A program made the position numbers and the translations under genes. The notes under the pieces were generated by a model. That model was given only the letters and a program-made list of their open reading frames with translations. It had not been told where the DNA came from and made no database searches. 49,883 nucleotides of DNA from Paraburkholderia dinghuensis (GTDB lineage Bacteria > Pseudomonadota > Gammaproteobacteria > Burkholderiales > Burkholderiaceae), in NCBI RefSeq assembly GCF_003837865.1, contig NZ_RQIS01000015.1, forward strand, positions 1-49,883, in the 5' to 3' direction. This document shows, in pieces, positions 17,590-26,479 of this stretch (position 1 is the stretch's first letter; every line of letters starts with the position of its first letter).

Positions 17590-18774
17590 TCATACTTTCT
17601 CGATTGCGAGCGCGATACCCTGCCCGCCGCCGATGCAAAGCGTCACGACGCCACGCCGGATGCCATCGCGCTGCATCGACCACGCCAGCCGTGTGGTGAG
17701 GATCGCGCCCGTCGCGCCGATAGGGTGACCGTGCGCGATCGCGCCGCCTTCCACGTTGACGATGTCCTCCGGAATGCCGAGTTGCGCGATCACGGCGAGC
17801 GGCACTGCCGCGAAAGCCTCGTTGATTTCGAAGCGTTCGACGTCGGCAAGCGACCAGCCCGCGCGCTCCAGCGCGAGCTTCACCGCGGGCACCGGACCCA
17901 GGCCGAACATACCGGGCTCGACCGCCGCGACGCCCCACGACACGAGCCGCACCATCGGCTCAATGCCCTTTGCCTCGGCGAACGCGCGGTCGGCCACGAG
18001 CATCGCCGACGCGGCGCTATTCAGTCCCGGTGCATTGCCCGCCGTAATCGTGCCGTCCGGCCGGAATGCGGGGCGCAGCTTCGCGAGCGTTTCGAACGTC
18101 GTGTCGGGGCGCGGCGCTTCATCCACGTTGAAAATTTCGACGCCCTTTTTACCTTTCATTTCCACGCCGACGATCTCTTCCTTGAAGCGCCCCGCAGCCT
18201 GCGCAGCCGCGAAGCGCTGCTGCGAACGCGCGGCAAAGCGGTCCTGTTGCTCGCGCGTGAGTTGCGTCTTCGTCACGAGGTCTTCGGTGTGCCAGCCGGA
18301 GTGCTCGCCCGAAAACGCGTCGACGAGGCCATCGCGCAACATGCTGTCGTGAATTTGAGCGTTGCCCATGCGGTAACCCCAGCGGCCGCCGTCGAGCAGA
18401 TACGGCGCACGGTCCATGTTTTCCATGCCGCCCGCAAGCGCGACATCGGTGAACCCGAGCAGCACTTCCTGTGCCGCACTCGCCACTGCCTGCGCACCTG
18501 ATCCGCACACGCGATTCACAGTGAGCGCAGGCACCGACACGGGCACGCCGCCGCCCAGCTCGGCCTGGCGCGCGGGATTCATCTTGTTGCCCGCCTGGAT
18601 CACGTTGCCCATCACGACCGAACCGAGCAGCGCCGGATCGAGCTTCGCGCGCGCAAGCGTCTCGCGCACCGCCACCGCTCCCAATGCCGTCGCAGGCGTG
18701 CCTTTCAACGCACCGTTGAATCCTCCGATTGCCGTACGCACCGGCTGACACAAGACCACTTCGCGCGTGCTCAT
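17590..18774 (-). CDS. acetyl-CoA acetyltransferase (thiolase)
   Basis: A 394-residue thiolase that condenses or cleaves acyl-CoA thioesters. The start at 18774 (MSTREVVL) has a GGAGG SD 7 bases away; the frame begins slightly earlier. Catalytic residues are visible: C90 in NRVCGSG, H350 in GHPIGATG and C380 in CIGGGQG, plus NEAFA. Length and spacing match biosynthetic and degradative type II thiolases (PhaA/AtoB-like). A marR gene follows 52 bases downstream, and a 20-base palindrome lies 47-66 bases upstream of the start, so expression is probably repressed by a MarR protein. The substrate chain length cannot be told from sequence alone. Confidence 0.93.
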   Translation of the reverse strand: MSTREVVLCQPVRTAIGGFNGALKGTPATALGAVAVRETLARAKLDPALLGSVVMGNVIQAGNKMNPARQAELGGGVPVSVPALTVNRVCGSGAQAVASAAQEVLLGFTDVALAGGMENMDRAPYLLDGGRWGYRMGNAQIHDSMLRDGLVDAFSGEHSGWHTEDLVTKTQLTREQQDRFAARSQQRFAAAQAAGRFKEEIVGVEMKGKKGVEIFNVDEAPRPDTTFETLAKLRPAFRPDGTITAGNAPGLNSAASAMLVADRAFAEAKGIEPMVRLVSWGVAAVEPGMFGLGPVPAVKLALERAGWSLADVERFEINEAFAAVPLAVIAQLGIPEDIVNVEGGAIAHGHPIGATGAILTTRLAWSMQRDGIRRGVVTLCIGGGQGIALAIEKV

Positions 18775-18820
18775 CCTGCTACCTCCACGAAACAAAAACT
18801 GCGGATGTCGATTTCATTCT

Positions 18821-18840
18821 ATGTATGCATATGCACACAT
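18821..18840. promoter_or_regulatory. palindromic operator candidate upstream of the thiolase gene
   Basis: The 20 bases ATGTATGCATATGCACACAT form an inverted repeat with a perfect 10-base centre (TGCATATGCA) and only one mismatched pair (18825/18836). Size and symmetry suit a dimeric winged-helix repressor. Related half-sites occur at 24762-24775 and 25265-25278 beside the paralogous MarR system. Confidence 0.6.
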
Positions 18841-18919
18841 TCAAACGCTTTGGTCGAAGCAAACTTCGTCCGGTGTGGCACGTTTTATGTCATCGACGCC
18901 CGCAGGTTGGCGAATACGC

Positions 18920-19456
18920 TTACGCCACAGCCGGAAAATCCAGCGTCGTGTCGTTCACGCGGTTCACGAGGTTTGTGAACGTGATCGAAGCCACCGCCAG
19001 CGCAATTTCGATGATCTGGCGCTCGGTGTAACCGGCTTCGCGAATCGCGTTCACCTCGTTCTCGGGCACGGTGCCAGGTGTCGTCACGAGGACGCGCACG
19101 TAGTGCACCAGTGCATCGCGCTTCGCCTCGCCGGTGGGCGAGCCTGCGCGAATCTGCTTCATCGTCTCAGGCGCAAGACCTGCGAACTTGCCTGCCAGCG
19201 TGTGGGCGGCGACACAGTAGTCACAACCGGCCACCTCGCTCACGGCTAGCTTCACGACTTCGATATCGGCCTTGGAAAGCGTACCCGCCGCGATCACGGC
19301 TTCGACGCCGAGCATCGCGCCGAGCGCTTCGGGGCTGTGCGTGCCGATCGTCGCATAAGCATTCGGCACCTTGCCGACGGCCTTGCGGATCTTCGCGAAG
19401 ATTTCGGCGGCGGCGCCGGTGGCGGCTTCGGGCCGGATGGTGGTAAGACGGGACAT
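18920..19456 (-). CDS. carboxymuconolactone decarboxylase/AhpD-type protein
   Basis: A 178-residue helical protein with the AhpD-like active-site segment C78-DY-C81-VAAH85, the CxxC-x3-H signature of CMD-family peroxidase-like enzymes. MSRLTTIRPEAATGAAAEIF and the C-terminal IIEIALAVASITFTNLVNRVN are typical of the single-domain branch. ATG 19456 has an AAGGAG SD. These proteins reduce peroxides or act in oxidative and aromatic stress. The gene is divergent from an AraC regulator (start 19612), which probably controls it. It is upstream of and co-directional with the thiolase, 145 bases apart. Confidence 0.88.
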   Translation of the reverse strand: MSRLTTIRPEAATGAAAEIFAKIRKAVGKVPNAYATIGTHSPEALGAMLGVEAVIAAGTLSKADIEVVKLAVSEVAGCDYCVAAHTLAGKFAGLAPETMKQIRAGSPTGEAKRDALVHYVRVLVTTPGTVPENEVNAIREAGYTERQIIEIALAVASITFTNLVNRVNDTTLDFPAVA

Positions 19457-19611
19457 GTTCGACTCCTTGCTGTTGGGGTGATTTGCACGGCCATCGTCGA
19501 TGGCGTGATGCCAGTCTAGTCGTGCAATCCGACGTTTTTAATGCCAGAATTGCGCGAATTCATGCCCATTCGTCTCACACAACTCAACCCCGAATTCAAC
19601 CCCGCCCCACC

Positions 19612-20532
19612 ATGGACCTGCTCAGCCGATTGCTCGCGCTCATGCCCGTCTCCGGTCGCCTCGACGTGCGCTGTCATTTCGGCGCGCCGTGGCGCATCGA
19701 GCAGGGAGACGCCGGCGCACGCGAAATTCCCTACCACGTCCTGCTCGCAGGCGAGGCCGTTATCGAGGATGCGCATGGCGCGAGCGTCGCGATGCAGGCC
19801 GGCGACATCGTGCTCTTTCCGTCCGGTGGCGCGCACGCGCTGCACGACGGCAGCGGCAAGGCGCCAGCGGCCTCCAAGCAGCGCATGCACGACGGCATCG
19901 CAGTCGAAACGAACCACGGCAGCGGCGCCGTCGCCGATCTGCTTTGCGGCCGCTTCCTGCTGCCCGCCGTCCCACAGCGTCTCTTGCGCGAAAACCTGCC
20001 CGCACGACTCATCGTGCACAGTGCGCGCGAAGGCGGGGACGCACCCGAGCGCCTCGTGCGCCTGATCGGCCTGATGCGCGACGAGGCGCTCGAAGCGGGC
20101 CCCGGCAGTGAATCGTTCGTGAACCATCTTTCGGGTGCGCTCTTCGCGCTCACGCTGCGTTACGCGAGCGACGCGAAAACGCCGCCGCGCGGCCTGCTCG
20201 CGCTCGCGCAGCGTCCGCGCCTGCAACCGGCCATCGATGCGATGTTCGAAGCGCCAGGACGCGCCTGGACGCTGCCCGAACTCGCCGCGTTGTGCCACAT
20301 GTCGCGCGCGACATTCGCGCGCCACTTCGACGAGGCGATCGGCCGCTCGGCCGCCGACGTGCTCACCGAAATCCGCATGACGCTCGCAGGCCGTCTGCTC
20401 GCACAAGGCAACCAGCCCGTCGCGGAGATCGGCGAAACGGTGGGCTATCAGTCCGATGCCGCATTTCAGCGGGTATTCAAACGCCATGTGGGCATGACGC
20501 CCGCGCAGTGGCGCGCGGCGGCTCGCACGTAA
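19612..20532 (+). CDS. AraC family regulator with cupin-type sensor domain
   Basis: A 306-residue regulator. Residues 1-190 are an AraC cupin sensor domain (LRxxG-like beta barrel: IPYHVLLAGEAVIED, GDIVLFPSGGAHALHD), and residues 205-306 are the double HTH (WTLPELAALCHMSRATFARHF and PVAEIGETVGYQSDAAFQRVFK, ending GMTPAQWR). ATG 19612 begins the domain (MDLLSRLLALMP); the open frame reaches further upstream without protein character. It is divergent from the AhpD-type gene with a 155-base shared region, the usual arrangement for this subfamily, whose members commonly control the adjacent oxidoreductase. Confidence 0.9.
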   Translation: MDLLSRLLALMPVSGRLDVRCHFGAPWRIEQGDAGAREIPYHVLLAGEAVIEDAHGASVAMQAGDIVLFPSGGAHALHDGSGKAPAASKQRMHDGIAVETNHGSGAVADLLCGRFLLPAVPQRLLRENLPARLIVHSAREGGDAPERLVRLIGLMRDEALEAGPGSESFVNHLSGALFALTLRYASDAKTPPRGLLALAQRPRLQPAIDAMFEAPGRAWTLPELAALCHMSRATFARHFDEAIGRSAADVLTEIRMTLAGRLLAQGNQPVAEIGETVGYQSDAAFQRVFKRHVGMTPAQWRAAART

Positions 20533-20557
20533 GCGCTCTTTCACCGCTTGCACGCGA

Positions 20558-22024
20558 TCAGCTGCGCGGCGCATCGTCGGTCCTGGCGATCACGTCGCCG
20601 CTTTCGCTCCAGCCGCCACCCAGCGACCGGTAGAGGGCCACCGCCGCGAGCGCGTGGTCGCGCTCCGCCTCATTGAGCAGGTCCGCATCGGCGAGATAGG
20701 TCTGTTGCGCCGTGAGCACGTCGAGAAAGTCCGCTGCGCCGCCCTTGTAGAGCTGGTTCGCGAGCTTGAGCGCCTGCGATGACGCCGCGACTGCATCGTT
20801 CAGTTGCTGCGTCTGGCCCGTCGTGCTCACGAGGTCGGTGCGGCTGTCCTCCACTTCGCGCAGCGCCTGCAGCATCGTCTGCTGCAGGTTCAGTTGCGAC
20901 TCGCGCATGCGGCTTTCGCTCTGGTCGATTTCAGCGGTGATACGGCCCGCGTTGAAAATCGGACTCGTCGCGCCGATCGCCGCGCTGAAGAGGTTATCGG
21001 TCAGCGCCGGCATGCCGAGGTACGACGCGGCCAGCACGCCGTCCGCGAGATTCAGCGAGAACTTCGGATAACGCTCTGCGCGCGCGACGCCCACTTCGGC
21101 GGCGCGCTGCTCGACGGTTGCATACGCCGCCTGCACATCGGGGCGGCGTAGTAGCGCTTGTGAAGGCAGCAGTTGCGGCGCGCTCGCGGGCGCGGCCGGA
21201 ATGGACGCAGGCGCCGCCAGCGCAAGCTGCGCGACCGATTCAGGCGTGCGTCCCGTATAGACGGCGATCAGGTTCAGTTGATGATCGATGCTCGCCTGGG
21301 CACGCGGAATGCGTGCCTGCAGTTCGCTTAGCTGCGTCTGCGCACGCGTGACATCGAGTTGCGTCGAAAGACCGTATTTCAGCCGATCCTGCGTGAGCGA
21401 CAGTGCTCGCTGCCTGATCGATACGTTATCCTCAAGAATCTTCAGTTCGGCCTGTGCCCAGCGCAGATCAACGTAAGCCGATGCCGTATCGGCTGCGAGC
21501 GCGAGTCGCGCCGCGTCCAGTGCATGATGCTGGCCCACGAGATTCGCCTGGGCAGCGAGCAGGTCGAGCCGCTCGCCGCCGAACACGTCGGGCGTCCAGC
21601 TGAGCGCCAGGCCCGCCCCCGCCTGTTTCACGTAGCCGAGCGGCGGCGGCACGTTCTGCCGCGTATACGCGCCATGCGCCGTGAAGTCGAGTTGCGGCAA
21701 TAGCGCCGCGTGCTTCTGGGTCGTAATCGACTGCGCCTGCTTCACGCGTTCCGCTGCCGCCTGCAGATCGAGATTGCCCTGCAGCACCGTGGAAAGCAGC
21801 GCGTTGAGCGTCGGGTCGCCGAACTGCGCCCACCACGCCTGGGCGTCGACGGCGTCTTGCGGCGCCTCGATGCGCCACGCCGCGGGCGCAGTCTCGCGGA
21901 CCGTGCCCTGCAGGTCCGCGTGCTGCGCTGGTTGCACGGCGCAAGCCGCAACCACCGCTGTCACGAGCGACACAATGAGCGTGCGCGCGACGCGCATCGG
22001 CTTGAAATTCGAAGGCGATTGCAT
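20558..22024 (-). CDS. NodT/OprM-type outer membrane efflux lipoprotein
   Basis: A 488-residue outer-membrane channel of a tripartite pump. ATG 22024 has GAGG 6 bases upstream. The signal peptide ends in a lipobox with C28 (VVAAC), so the protein is lipid-anchored. The mature part has the NodT pattern: WWAQFGDPTLNALL, a long coiled-coil barrel repeated twice (LDLQAAAERVKQAQ, LDVTRAQTQLSELQ), LLPSQALLRRPDVQAAYATVEQ, and the C-terminal GGAADFLDVLTAQQT. It starts 16 bases after the inner-membrane pump gene, as the last gene of the operon. Confidence 0.93.
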   Translation of the reverse strand: MQSPSNFKPMRVARTLIVSLVTAVVAACAVQPAQHADLQGTVRETAPAAWRIEAPQDAVDAQAWWAQFGDPTLNALLSTVLQGNLDLQAAAERVKQAQSITTQKHAALLPQLDFTAHGAYTRQNVPPPLGYVKQAGAGLALSWTPDVFGGERLDLLAAQANLVGQHHALDAARLALAADTASAYVDLRWAQAELKILEDNVSIRQRALSLTQDRLKYGLSTQLDVTRAQTQLSELQARIPRAQASIDHQLNLIAVYTGRTPESVAQLALAAPASIPAAPASAPQLLPSQALLRRPDVQAAYATVEQRAAEVGVARAERYPKFSLNLADGVLAASYLGMPALTDNLFSAAIGATSPIFNAGRITAEIDQSESRMRESQLNLQQTMLQALREVEDSRTDLVSTTGQTQQLNDAVAASSQALKLANQLYKGGAADFLDVLTAQQTYLADADLLNEAERDHALAAVALYRSLGGGWSESGDVIARTDDAPRS

Positions 22025-22040
22025 GATTGACCTCAGTGGC

Positions 22041-23636
22041 TCAGTGAGCATCGGGGGGCGGGCCGCCGGGCGAGATCGGCTGCGAGAACATCACACTCGC
22101 GAGAGCCACCACGAAGCACAGCGACAATACGAAGAAGGTATCGGAGAACGTCAGCACGAGCGCCTCGCGAAGCACCAGCGCCTGCAGACGCGCAAGGCCC
22201 GCCGCGCCGGTGTTGAGTGCATCGCCCGCGACCGATGTCCAGTACGCCCCCTGCTGCGCGAGCAGCGATTCCACCTGCGGCTGGCCGTGCGTGACGCTTT
22301 CGTTCAGGCGCAGATAGTGAAAATTCAGGCGGTCGTTGAGCATCGTCGCGCTCACGGCGATGCCGATGGCGCCGCCGAGATTGCGCATCAGATTGAAGAG
22401 GCCGCTCGCTGATTTCAGGCGCGAGGGCGGCAGCGAGCCGAGCGCCATCGTCACGATCGGCGGTATCGCGAACTGCTGGCCGATACCGCGCAGCGCCTGC
22501 GGCAGCAGAAACTGCTGCCAGCCCCAGTCGTGCGTGAGCGGCACGTAGAGATAGCACCCGAGGCCGAACAGGCACAAGCCGAACACCATCAGCGCACGCA
22601 TGCTGACAAAGCGCGTGGCGAACGCGTAGACGCCGAGCGCGAGTAGCTGGAATACGCCCACCGATAGCAGCGAAATCCCGATCTGCAGCGAACTGAAGCC
22701 GCGCACCTCGGCGAGAAAAAGCGGCGTGAGAAAGACGGCGACGAAGATGCCGATGCCGGTCACGAACGAGAGCAGACTGCCGATGCCGAAGTTGCGCACG
22801 ACGAGCGCACGCAGATCGACGATGGGGTCTTTCGCGGTGAGCGCGTGCACGATGAAAAGAAAACCACAGATCGCCGCAATCCAGGCACAGGCGACGATGA
22901 CGTCGTCGCCAAACCAGTTCTTGCGCGGGCCTTCTTCGAGCACGTATTCGAGGCAGCCGAGAAAGCCGCACATCAGCGCGATGCCCAGATAGTCGCCGCG
23001 CCTGAGGAGCGAAACATCGGGCTCGTCGACGTGCACGTAGCGCGGCACGAGCGCCGCTACGGCGATGCCAGGCACGAGATTCAGATAGAACAACCAGTGC
23101 CACGACCATTGATCCGTGATCCAGCCGCCGATCACCGGTCCGATGGTCGGCGCAAGCGATGCGAGCGCGCCGATCGTCGTCGAAGCCACGATGCGCTGCC
23201 TGCCCGGGAACAGCACGAAAGCGGTCGTGAACACGGTGGGGATCATCGCAGCGCCCAACGCGCCTTGCAGGCCGCGAAAGAGAATCATGGAATCGATATC
23301 CCAGGCGAGTCCGCACAACATGCTCGTGATCGTGAAGCCCACCGCCGATGCAACGAAGAGCCAGCGCGTGGAGAACACCTTCGATAACCAGCCCGACATG
23401 GGAATCACCATGATTTCGGCGATCAGATACGCGGTCTGCACCCACGAGAGTTCGTCCTGGCTCGCGGACAGCCCACCGCCGATGTCACGCAGCGAGGAAG
23501 CAACGATCTGGATGTCGAGCGTCGCCATGAAAAAGCCGATGCACATTAGCCCGAACGCAAAGGCGCGCTGGCCGAGCGGCTGAAGGTGCGGTGCGAGCGG
23601 CGCCTCGTGCGTGGCTGCGGTCTGCGTCGTGTTCAT
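22041..23636 (-). CDS. DHA2 family (EmrB-like) 14-helix MFS drug efflux pump
   Basis: A 531-residue MFS transporter with about 14 membrane helices, the length and pattern of EmrB/QacA-type proton antiporters. Visible are the helix-1 LMCIGFFMATLDIQIVASSL with an intramembrane Asp, ELSWVQTAYLIAEIMVIPMSGWLS, and motif-C-like GPVIGGWITDQWSW. The start at 23636 (MNTTQTAATHE) is chosen over the longer open frame, whose first 109 residues are out-of-frame sequence of the adaptor gene. It lies 14 bases after the adaptor stop. It exports hydrophobic toxins across the inner membrane into the adaptor/outer-membrane conduit. Confidence 0.94.
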   Translation of the reverse strand: MNTTQTAATHEAPLAPHLQPLGQRAFAFGLMCIGFFMATLDIQIVASSLRDIGGGLSASQDELSWVQTAYLIAEIMVIPMSGWLSKVFSTRWLFVASAVGFTITSMLCGLAWDIDSMILFRGLQGALGAAMIPTVFTTAFVLFPGRQRIVASTTIGALASLAPTIGPVIGGWITDQWSWHWLFYLNLVPGIAVAALVPRYVHVDEPDVSLLRRGDYLGIALMCGFLGCLEYVLEEGPRKNWFGDDVIVACAWIAAICGFLFIVHALTAKDPIVDLRALVVRNFGIGSLLSFVTGIGIFVAVFLTPLFLAEVRGFSSLQIGISLLSVGVFQLLALGVYAFATRFVSMRALMVFGLCLFGLGCYLYVPLTHDWGWQQFLLPQALRGIGQQFAIPPIVTMALGSLPPSRLKSASGLFNLMRNLGGAIGIAVSATMLNDRLNFHYLRLNESVTHGQPQVESLLAQQGAYWTSVAGDALNTGAAGLARLQALVLREALVLTFSDTFFVLSLCFVVALASVMFSQPISPGGPPPDAH

Positions 23637-23650
23637 GTCTGCCTGCCGTC

Positions 23651-24751
23651 TCAGTGGGTGGTCGCCGTCACTTCGGTGCCGGACAGATGGACCTTCACCG
23701 TCGCCGAGAGGCCGGGCCGCAGCGTGCCTTCCATCTCCTTCGGCACATCGAGGCGAATACGCACCGGCACGCGCTGCACGATCTTCGTGAAGTTGCCCGT
23801 GGCGTTCTCGGGCGGCAGCACGCTGAAGGTCGCGCCAGTGGCCGGCGCCACGCTTTCCACGTGGCCGTGCAGAACGCCGCTGGCCGCGTCGAGTTCGACG
23901 TCGGCACGGTCGCCCGCGTGCATCTTCTTTAACTGGTCTTCCTTGAAATTCGCGTCCACCCACAGATCGGACGCGGGCACGACGGTCAGCAGCGACGCGC
24001 CGACGTTCGCAAGCGTGCCCACGCGCGCCGAGCGATTGCCGATGTAGCCATCGACGGGTGAGCGTATCGTCGTGTAGTCGACGTTCAGCGCCGCGAGCCG
24101 CTGGGTTGCCAGAGCGGTGGAAACGCGAGCCTGTCCGTTCGCGATCTGCGCGCCCAGCACCTCAAGCTCGCGCTGCGCGGCCTGCACCGCTGCCCCGTTG
24201 CTGGCCAGTACGGCCTGCGCTTTCGCGTAATCGGCGTCCGCTCGCTCGACAAGCTGATTCGACACCGCGTCGTCCTTGACGAGTTCGCGATAGCGCGTCT
24301 GATCCTGCGCGCTACGCGTCAGCTCCGCGTTCGACGCACGCACGTCCGCCTGATGCTGGTTGATGACCGCTTCCTGCAACGTGCGGCGCGCCTCCAGTTC
24401 GGCGACGGCGGCGCGCGCGCTGTCCACTTCCGCGGTCGCTTCGGCGAGCTTTGCGTCGTAGTCGCGCGAATCGAGCCGGATCAGCACCTGACCCGCCCGC
24501 ACGCGCTGGTTGTCCTGCACGAGAATCTCGTCCACGAAGCCGCTCACGCGCGGCGCCATCACCGTCACGTTGCCGCCGACGTAGGCATCGTCGGTCGTCT
24601 GCACGAACCGCAACACGAAGAACCAGTAGCCGCCCGCCAGCGCGAGCACCAGCGCGACGGCGCCGACGGCCAGCGCCATCCACGGCAGCCGGCCCGGCTC
24701 GACACGCACGGCAACGGGCCTGTCTGTTACGGGAGTAGAAGGACTCGACAT
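23651..24751 (-). CDS. HlyD/EmrA-type membrane fusion protein
   Basis: A 366-residue periplasmic adaptor. It has an N-terminal membrane anchor (about 25-46), the biotinyl-lipoyl start (TTDDAYVGGNVTVMAPRVSGFVDEI), a long coiled-coil hairpin (about 95-205), then VDYTTIRSPVDGYIGNRSARVG and the beta-barrel with DLWVDANFKEDQL and GLSATVKV. ATG 24751 has an AGGTGAG SD; an upstream open extension is not protein-like. It is the first gene of the pump triplet, 91 bases downstream of marR, with a palindromic half-site immediately before its SD. Confidence 0.93.
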   Translation of the reverse strand: MSSPSTPVTDRPVAVRVEPGRLPWMALAVGAVALVLALAGGYWFFVLRFVQTTDDAYVGGNVTVMAPRVSGFVDEILVQDNQRVRAGQVLIRLDSRDYDAKLAEATAEVDSARAAVAELEARRTLQEAVINQHQADVRASNAELTRSAQDQTRYRELVKDDAVSNQLVERADADYAKAQAVLASNGAAVQAAQRELEVLGAQIANGQARVSTALATQRLAALNVDYTTIRSPVDGYIGNRSARVGTLANVGASLLTVVPASDLWVDANFKEDQLKKMHAGDRADVELDAASGVLHGHVESVAPATGATFSVLPPENATGNFTKIVQRVPVRIRLDVPKEMEGTLRPGLSATVKVHLSGTEVTATTH

Positions 24752-24761
24752 TGCGCTCACC

Positions 24762-24775
24762 TGTGTATATGCACT
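24762..24775. promoter_or_regulatory. MarR operator candidate directly before emrA-like gene
   Basis: TGTGTATATGCACT is an imperfect palindrome with the same ATATGCAC half as the thiolase site. It lies 11-24 bases upstream of the adaptor start, between marR and the pump genes, where repressor binding would block transcription or local initiation. Confidence 0.45.
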
Positions 24776-24842
24776 ATTGAAGACAAAAAAATGCCGCTGT
24801 TGGACGACCTTATGCGTTTGTTGCACGACGCGGCGCAGTAAT

Positions 24843-25271
24843 TCAAAGCGCGCGCGTGACGCGAAAGAGTTCGCGCCGCAGCCACGCTGCCCGTTGTGAA
24901 CCGAAGCGGCGCTCGAACTCATCCTGCGCCGCCCGCCAATGCGCGCCCGCCTCGAAGAGCCGCACGCGGCCGCCCGGCGTCAGCGCCAGTTGACGGCGGC
25001 GCATAAGCGCGGCGTCGGCGACGAGCCCCCCGCGCAGCAACGGCCGCAGCGCGCGCACGAGGGTCGTGCGCTCCATCACCAGAGCAGCGGCCAGCTCCGC
25101 CATCGTCAGACTGGAACCGCGTCCGAGCATCCCGAGAATGCTGAACTGCGTCGGCGTGAGTCCGGCCGCCGAAAGATGCCGCTCGTAAAGCTGCGACAAG
25201 TGGCGGGCGGCCTGGCGAACGGCGAAGCAATCGTCGTGTTCGGGAAGCTGGGTGGACGGGTAAGTGTGCAT
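24843..25271 (-). CDS. MarR family regulator of the efflux operon (second paralogue)
   Basis: A 142-residue MarR protein; ATG 25271 is used, with GTG 25277 also in frame. The HTH is LTPTQFSILGML...LTMAELAAALVMERTTLVRALRPL with a shortened wing (MRRRQLALTPGG). A cysteine at the same N-terminal place as its paralogue (HDDCFAVRQAARHLSQLYERHL) may respond to oxidants. It precedes the emrA-emrB-nodT genes on the same strand, as in classical EmrR-controlled pumps. A palindrome covers its own start codon, which suggests autorepression. Confidence 0.9.
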   Translation of the reverse strand: MHTYPSTQLPEHDDCFAVRQAARHLSQLYERHLSAAGLTPTQFSILGMLGRGSSLTMAELAAALVMERTTLVRALRPLLRGGLVADAALMRRRQLALTPGGRVRLFEAGAHWRAAQDEFERRFGSQRAAWLRRELFRVTRAL

Positions 25272-25278
25272 ACGCACA
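25265..25278. promoter_or_regulatory. palindrome over the second marR start
   Basis: TGTGCATACGCACA has one mismatched pair (25270/25273) and shares the TGCAT/AxGCA core with the site at 18821-18840. It overlaps the start codon of the marR gene, consistent with autoregulation. Confidence 0.5.
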
Positions 25279-25361
25279 GATTAGCGGGCGCGAAATGCAG
25301 ATACAACCGCCAGCCGCGACATCAAATTGTGAACGCGCCGACAATAATGACGTTCAAACCT

Positions 25362-26297
25362 TCATTTTGCTTTCACTGCAGCAGGCACCGGCGCTGCGGA
25401 TGTCATATCGTCGAAAAACGCGGTGGCGTGGTCGATGAACGCGCGCACTTTCGCGGGTAGAAGCGTGCGCGTCGTGTAGGCAAGGCGGATCTCGATCTGG
25501 GCGTCGACGATGGGGTACTCGTCGAGCAGCGTCACGAGCCGGCCCGCTTCGAGTTCGGCACGCACGAGCGCCGCCGGCAGCACGCCGATGCCGAAGCCCT
25601 CCAGTACCATCTCGCGATTGAATTCCGGGTTGTTCGAGACGACTTCATGTTTCAGCTCCACCGACACGTCCGCATCGCCATCACGGAAGGTCAGCGCGGG
25701 TTTGCGCAGTGAAGGCGGCATCAGCACGAATACATGCTGCGTCAGCTCGGCAGGATGCGTGGGCGACGGGTGCGTCGAGAGATAACCAGGTGTCGTCACA
25801 AGCGCGAGCGGGATGCGTTCGAGCAGACGCGTCACGGTCGTGTCGCTGTTGAGCATGAAGGGCAGCACGAGGCCGAGATCGTAACCCTCCGCGACGAGAT
25901 CGACCGGACGTTCGGTCAGCGTCACGTCGAGATTCACCTTGGGATGCGCTCGCTTGAAGCTCGCGATGAGCGGCACGAGCCGGCTCACCGTCGCCGTGGT
26001 GTGCGCGACGAGCCGCAGCACACCGTTCGCCTCGCGCGATTGCTCCGAGGCGCTTGCCTCCAGCGTATCGAGGTCGTCCAGTATGCGGCAGCAGCCCTCG
26101 TAAAAGCCCTCGGCGGCTTCGGTGAGCGACACCGCGCGCGTGGTGCGGTGAAAGAGCCGGCAGCCGAGGCGCTCTTCAAGCTTGGCGACCGTACGCGACA
26201 CAACGGGTGTCGTGACGCCGTGCATGTCGGCGGCGCGCGTGAAACTGCGCGCCTCGACCACGGAGCGGAAGATGCGCAGACTGTCGATATAGTCCAT
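25362..26297 (-). CDS. LysR family transcriptional regulator
   Basis: A 311-residue LysR regulator. The N-terminal winged HTH is MDYIDSLRIFRSVVEARSFTRAADMHGVTTPVVSRTVAKLEERLGCRLFHRTTRAVSLT in pattern (residues 1-60). A linker helix and the two-lobed effector domain follow (LRLVAHTTATVSRLVPLIASF, EGYDLGLVLP, PEFNREMVLEGFGIGVLPAALV). It belongs to the common single-gene CrgA/DsdC-like group; the target is unclear. It is co-directional with the marR-efflux operon but separated by 90 bases; a strong inverted repeat lies 57-85 bases upstream of its start. Confidence 0.92.
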   Translation of the reverse strand: MDYIDSLRIFRSVVEARSFTRAADMHGVTTPVVSRTVAKLEERLGCRLFHRTTRAVSLTEAAEGFYEGCCRILDDLDTLEASASEQSREANGVLRLVAHTTATVSRLVPLIASFKRAHPKVNLDVTLTERPVDLVAEGYDLGLVLPFMLNSDTTVTRLLERIPLALVTTPGYLSTHPSPTHPAELTQHVFVLMPPSLRKPALTFRDGDADVSVELKHEVVSNNPEFNREMVLEGFGIGVLPAALVRAELEAGRLVTLLDEYPIVDAQIEIRLAYTTRTLLPAKVRAFIDHATAFFDDMTSAAPVPAAVKAK

Positions 26298-26353
26298 AGC
26301 GTGGCGGCGATAGAAAGGATTGCGGCTAGCTTAGCGCGAGCCAGGTCCTTTTG

Positions 26354-26382
26354 TCCTGGCATATTCCTGGGATATGCCAGGA
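26354..26382. repeat. perfect 11-base inverted repeat upstream of the LysR gene
   Basis: Left arm TCCTGGCATAT (26354-26364), 7-base spacer, right arm ATATGCCAGGA (26372-26382). There is no T run on either side, so it is unlikely to be an intrinsic terminator for the cheY gene ending at 26480. An operator for the LysR protein (dyad with ATAT cores) is more likely. Confidence 0.6.
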
Positions 26383-26479
26383 TCGGGGCACGCCGCTGCG
26401 AAATCGCCGGCCCAATCCGCCTTGCCGTCCCCTGCCACCATGACGCCCGCGCGGGTCGGGCGTTGGAGATCGCGCGATA

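Noticed and set aside
17506..18501. 331-codon plus-strand frame opposite the thiolase gene
   Set aside because: High-GC shadow frame rich in Arg and His; the thiolase on the other strand has all catalytic residues.
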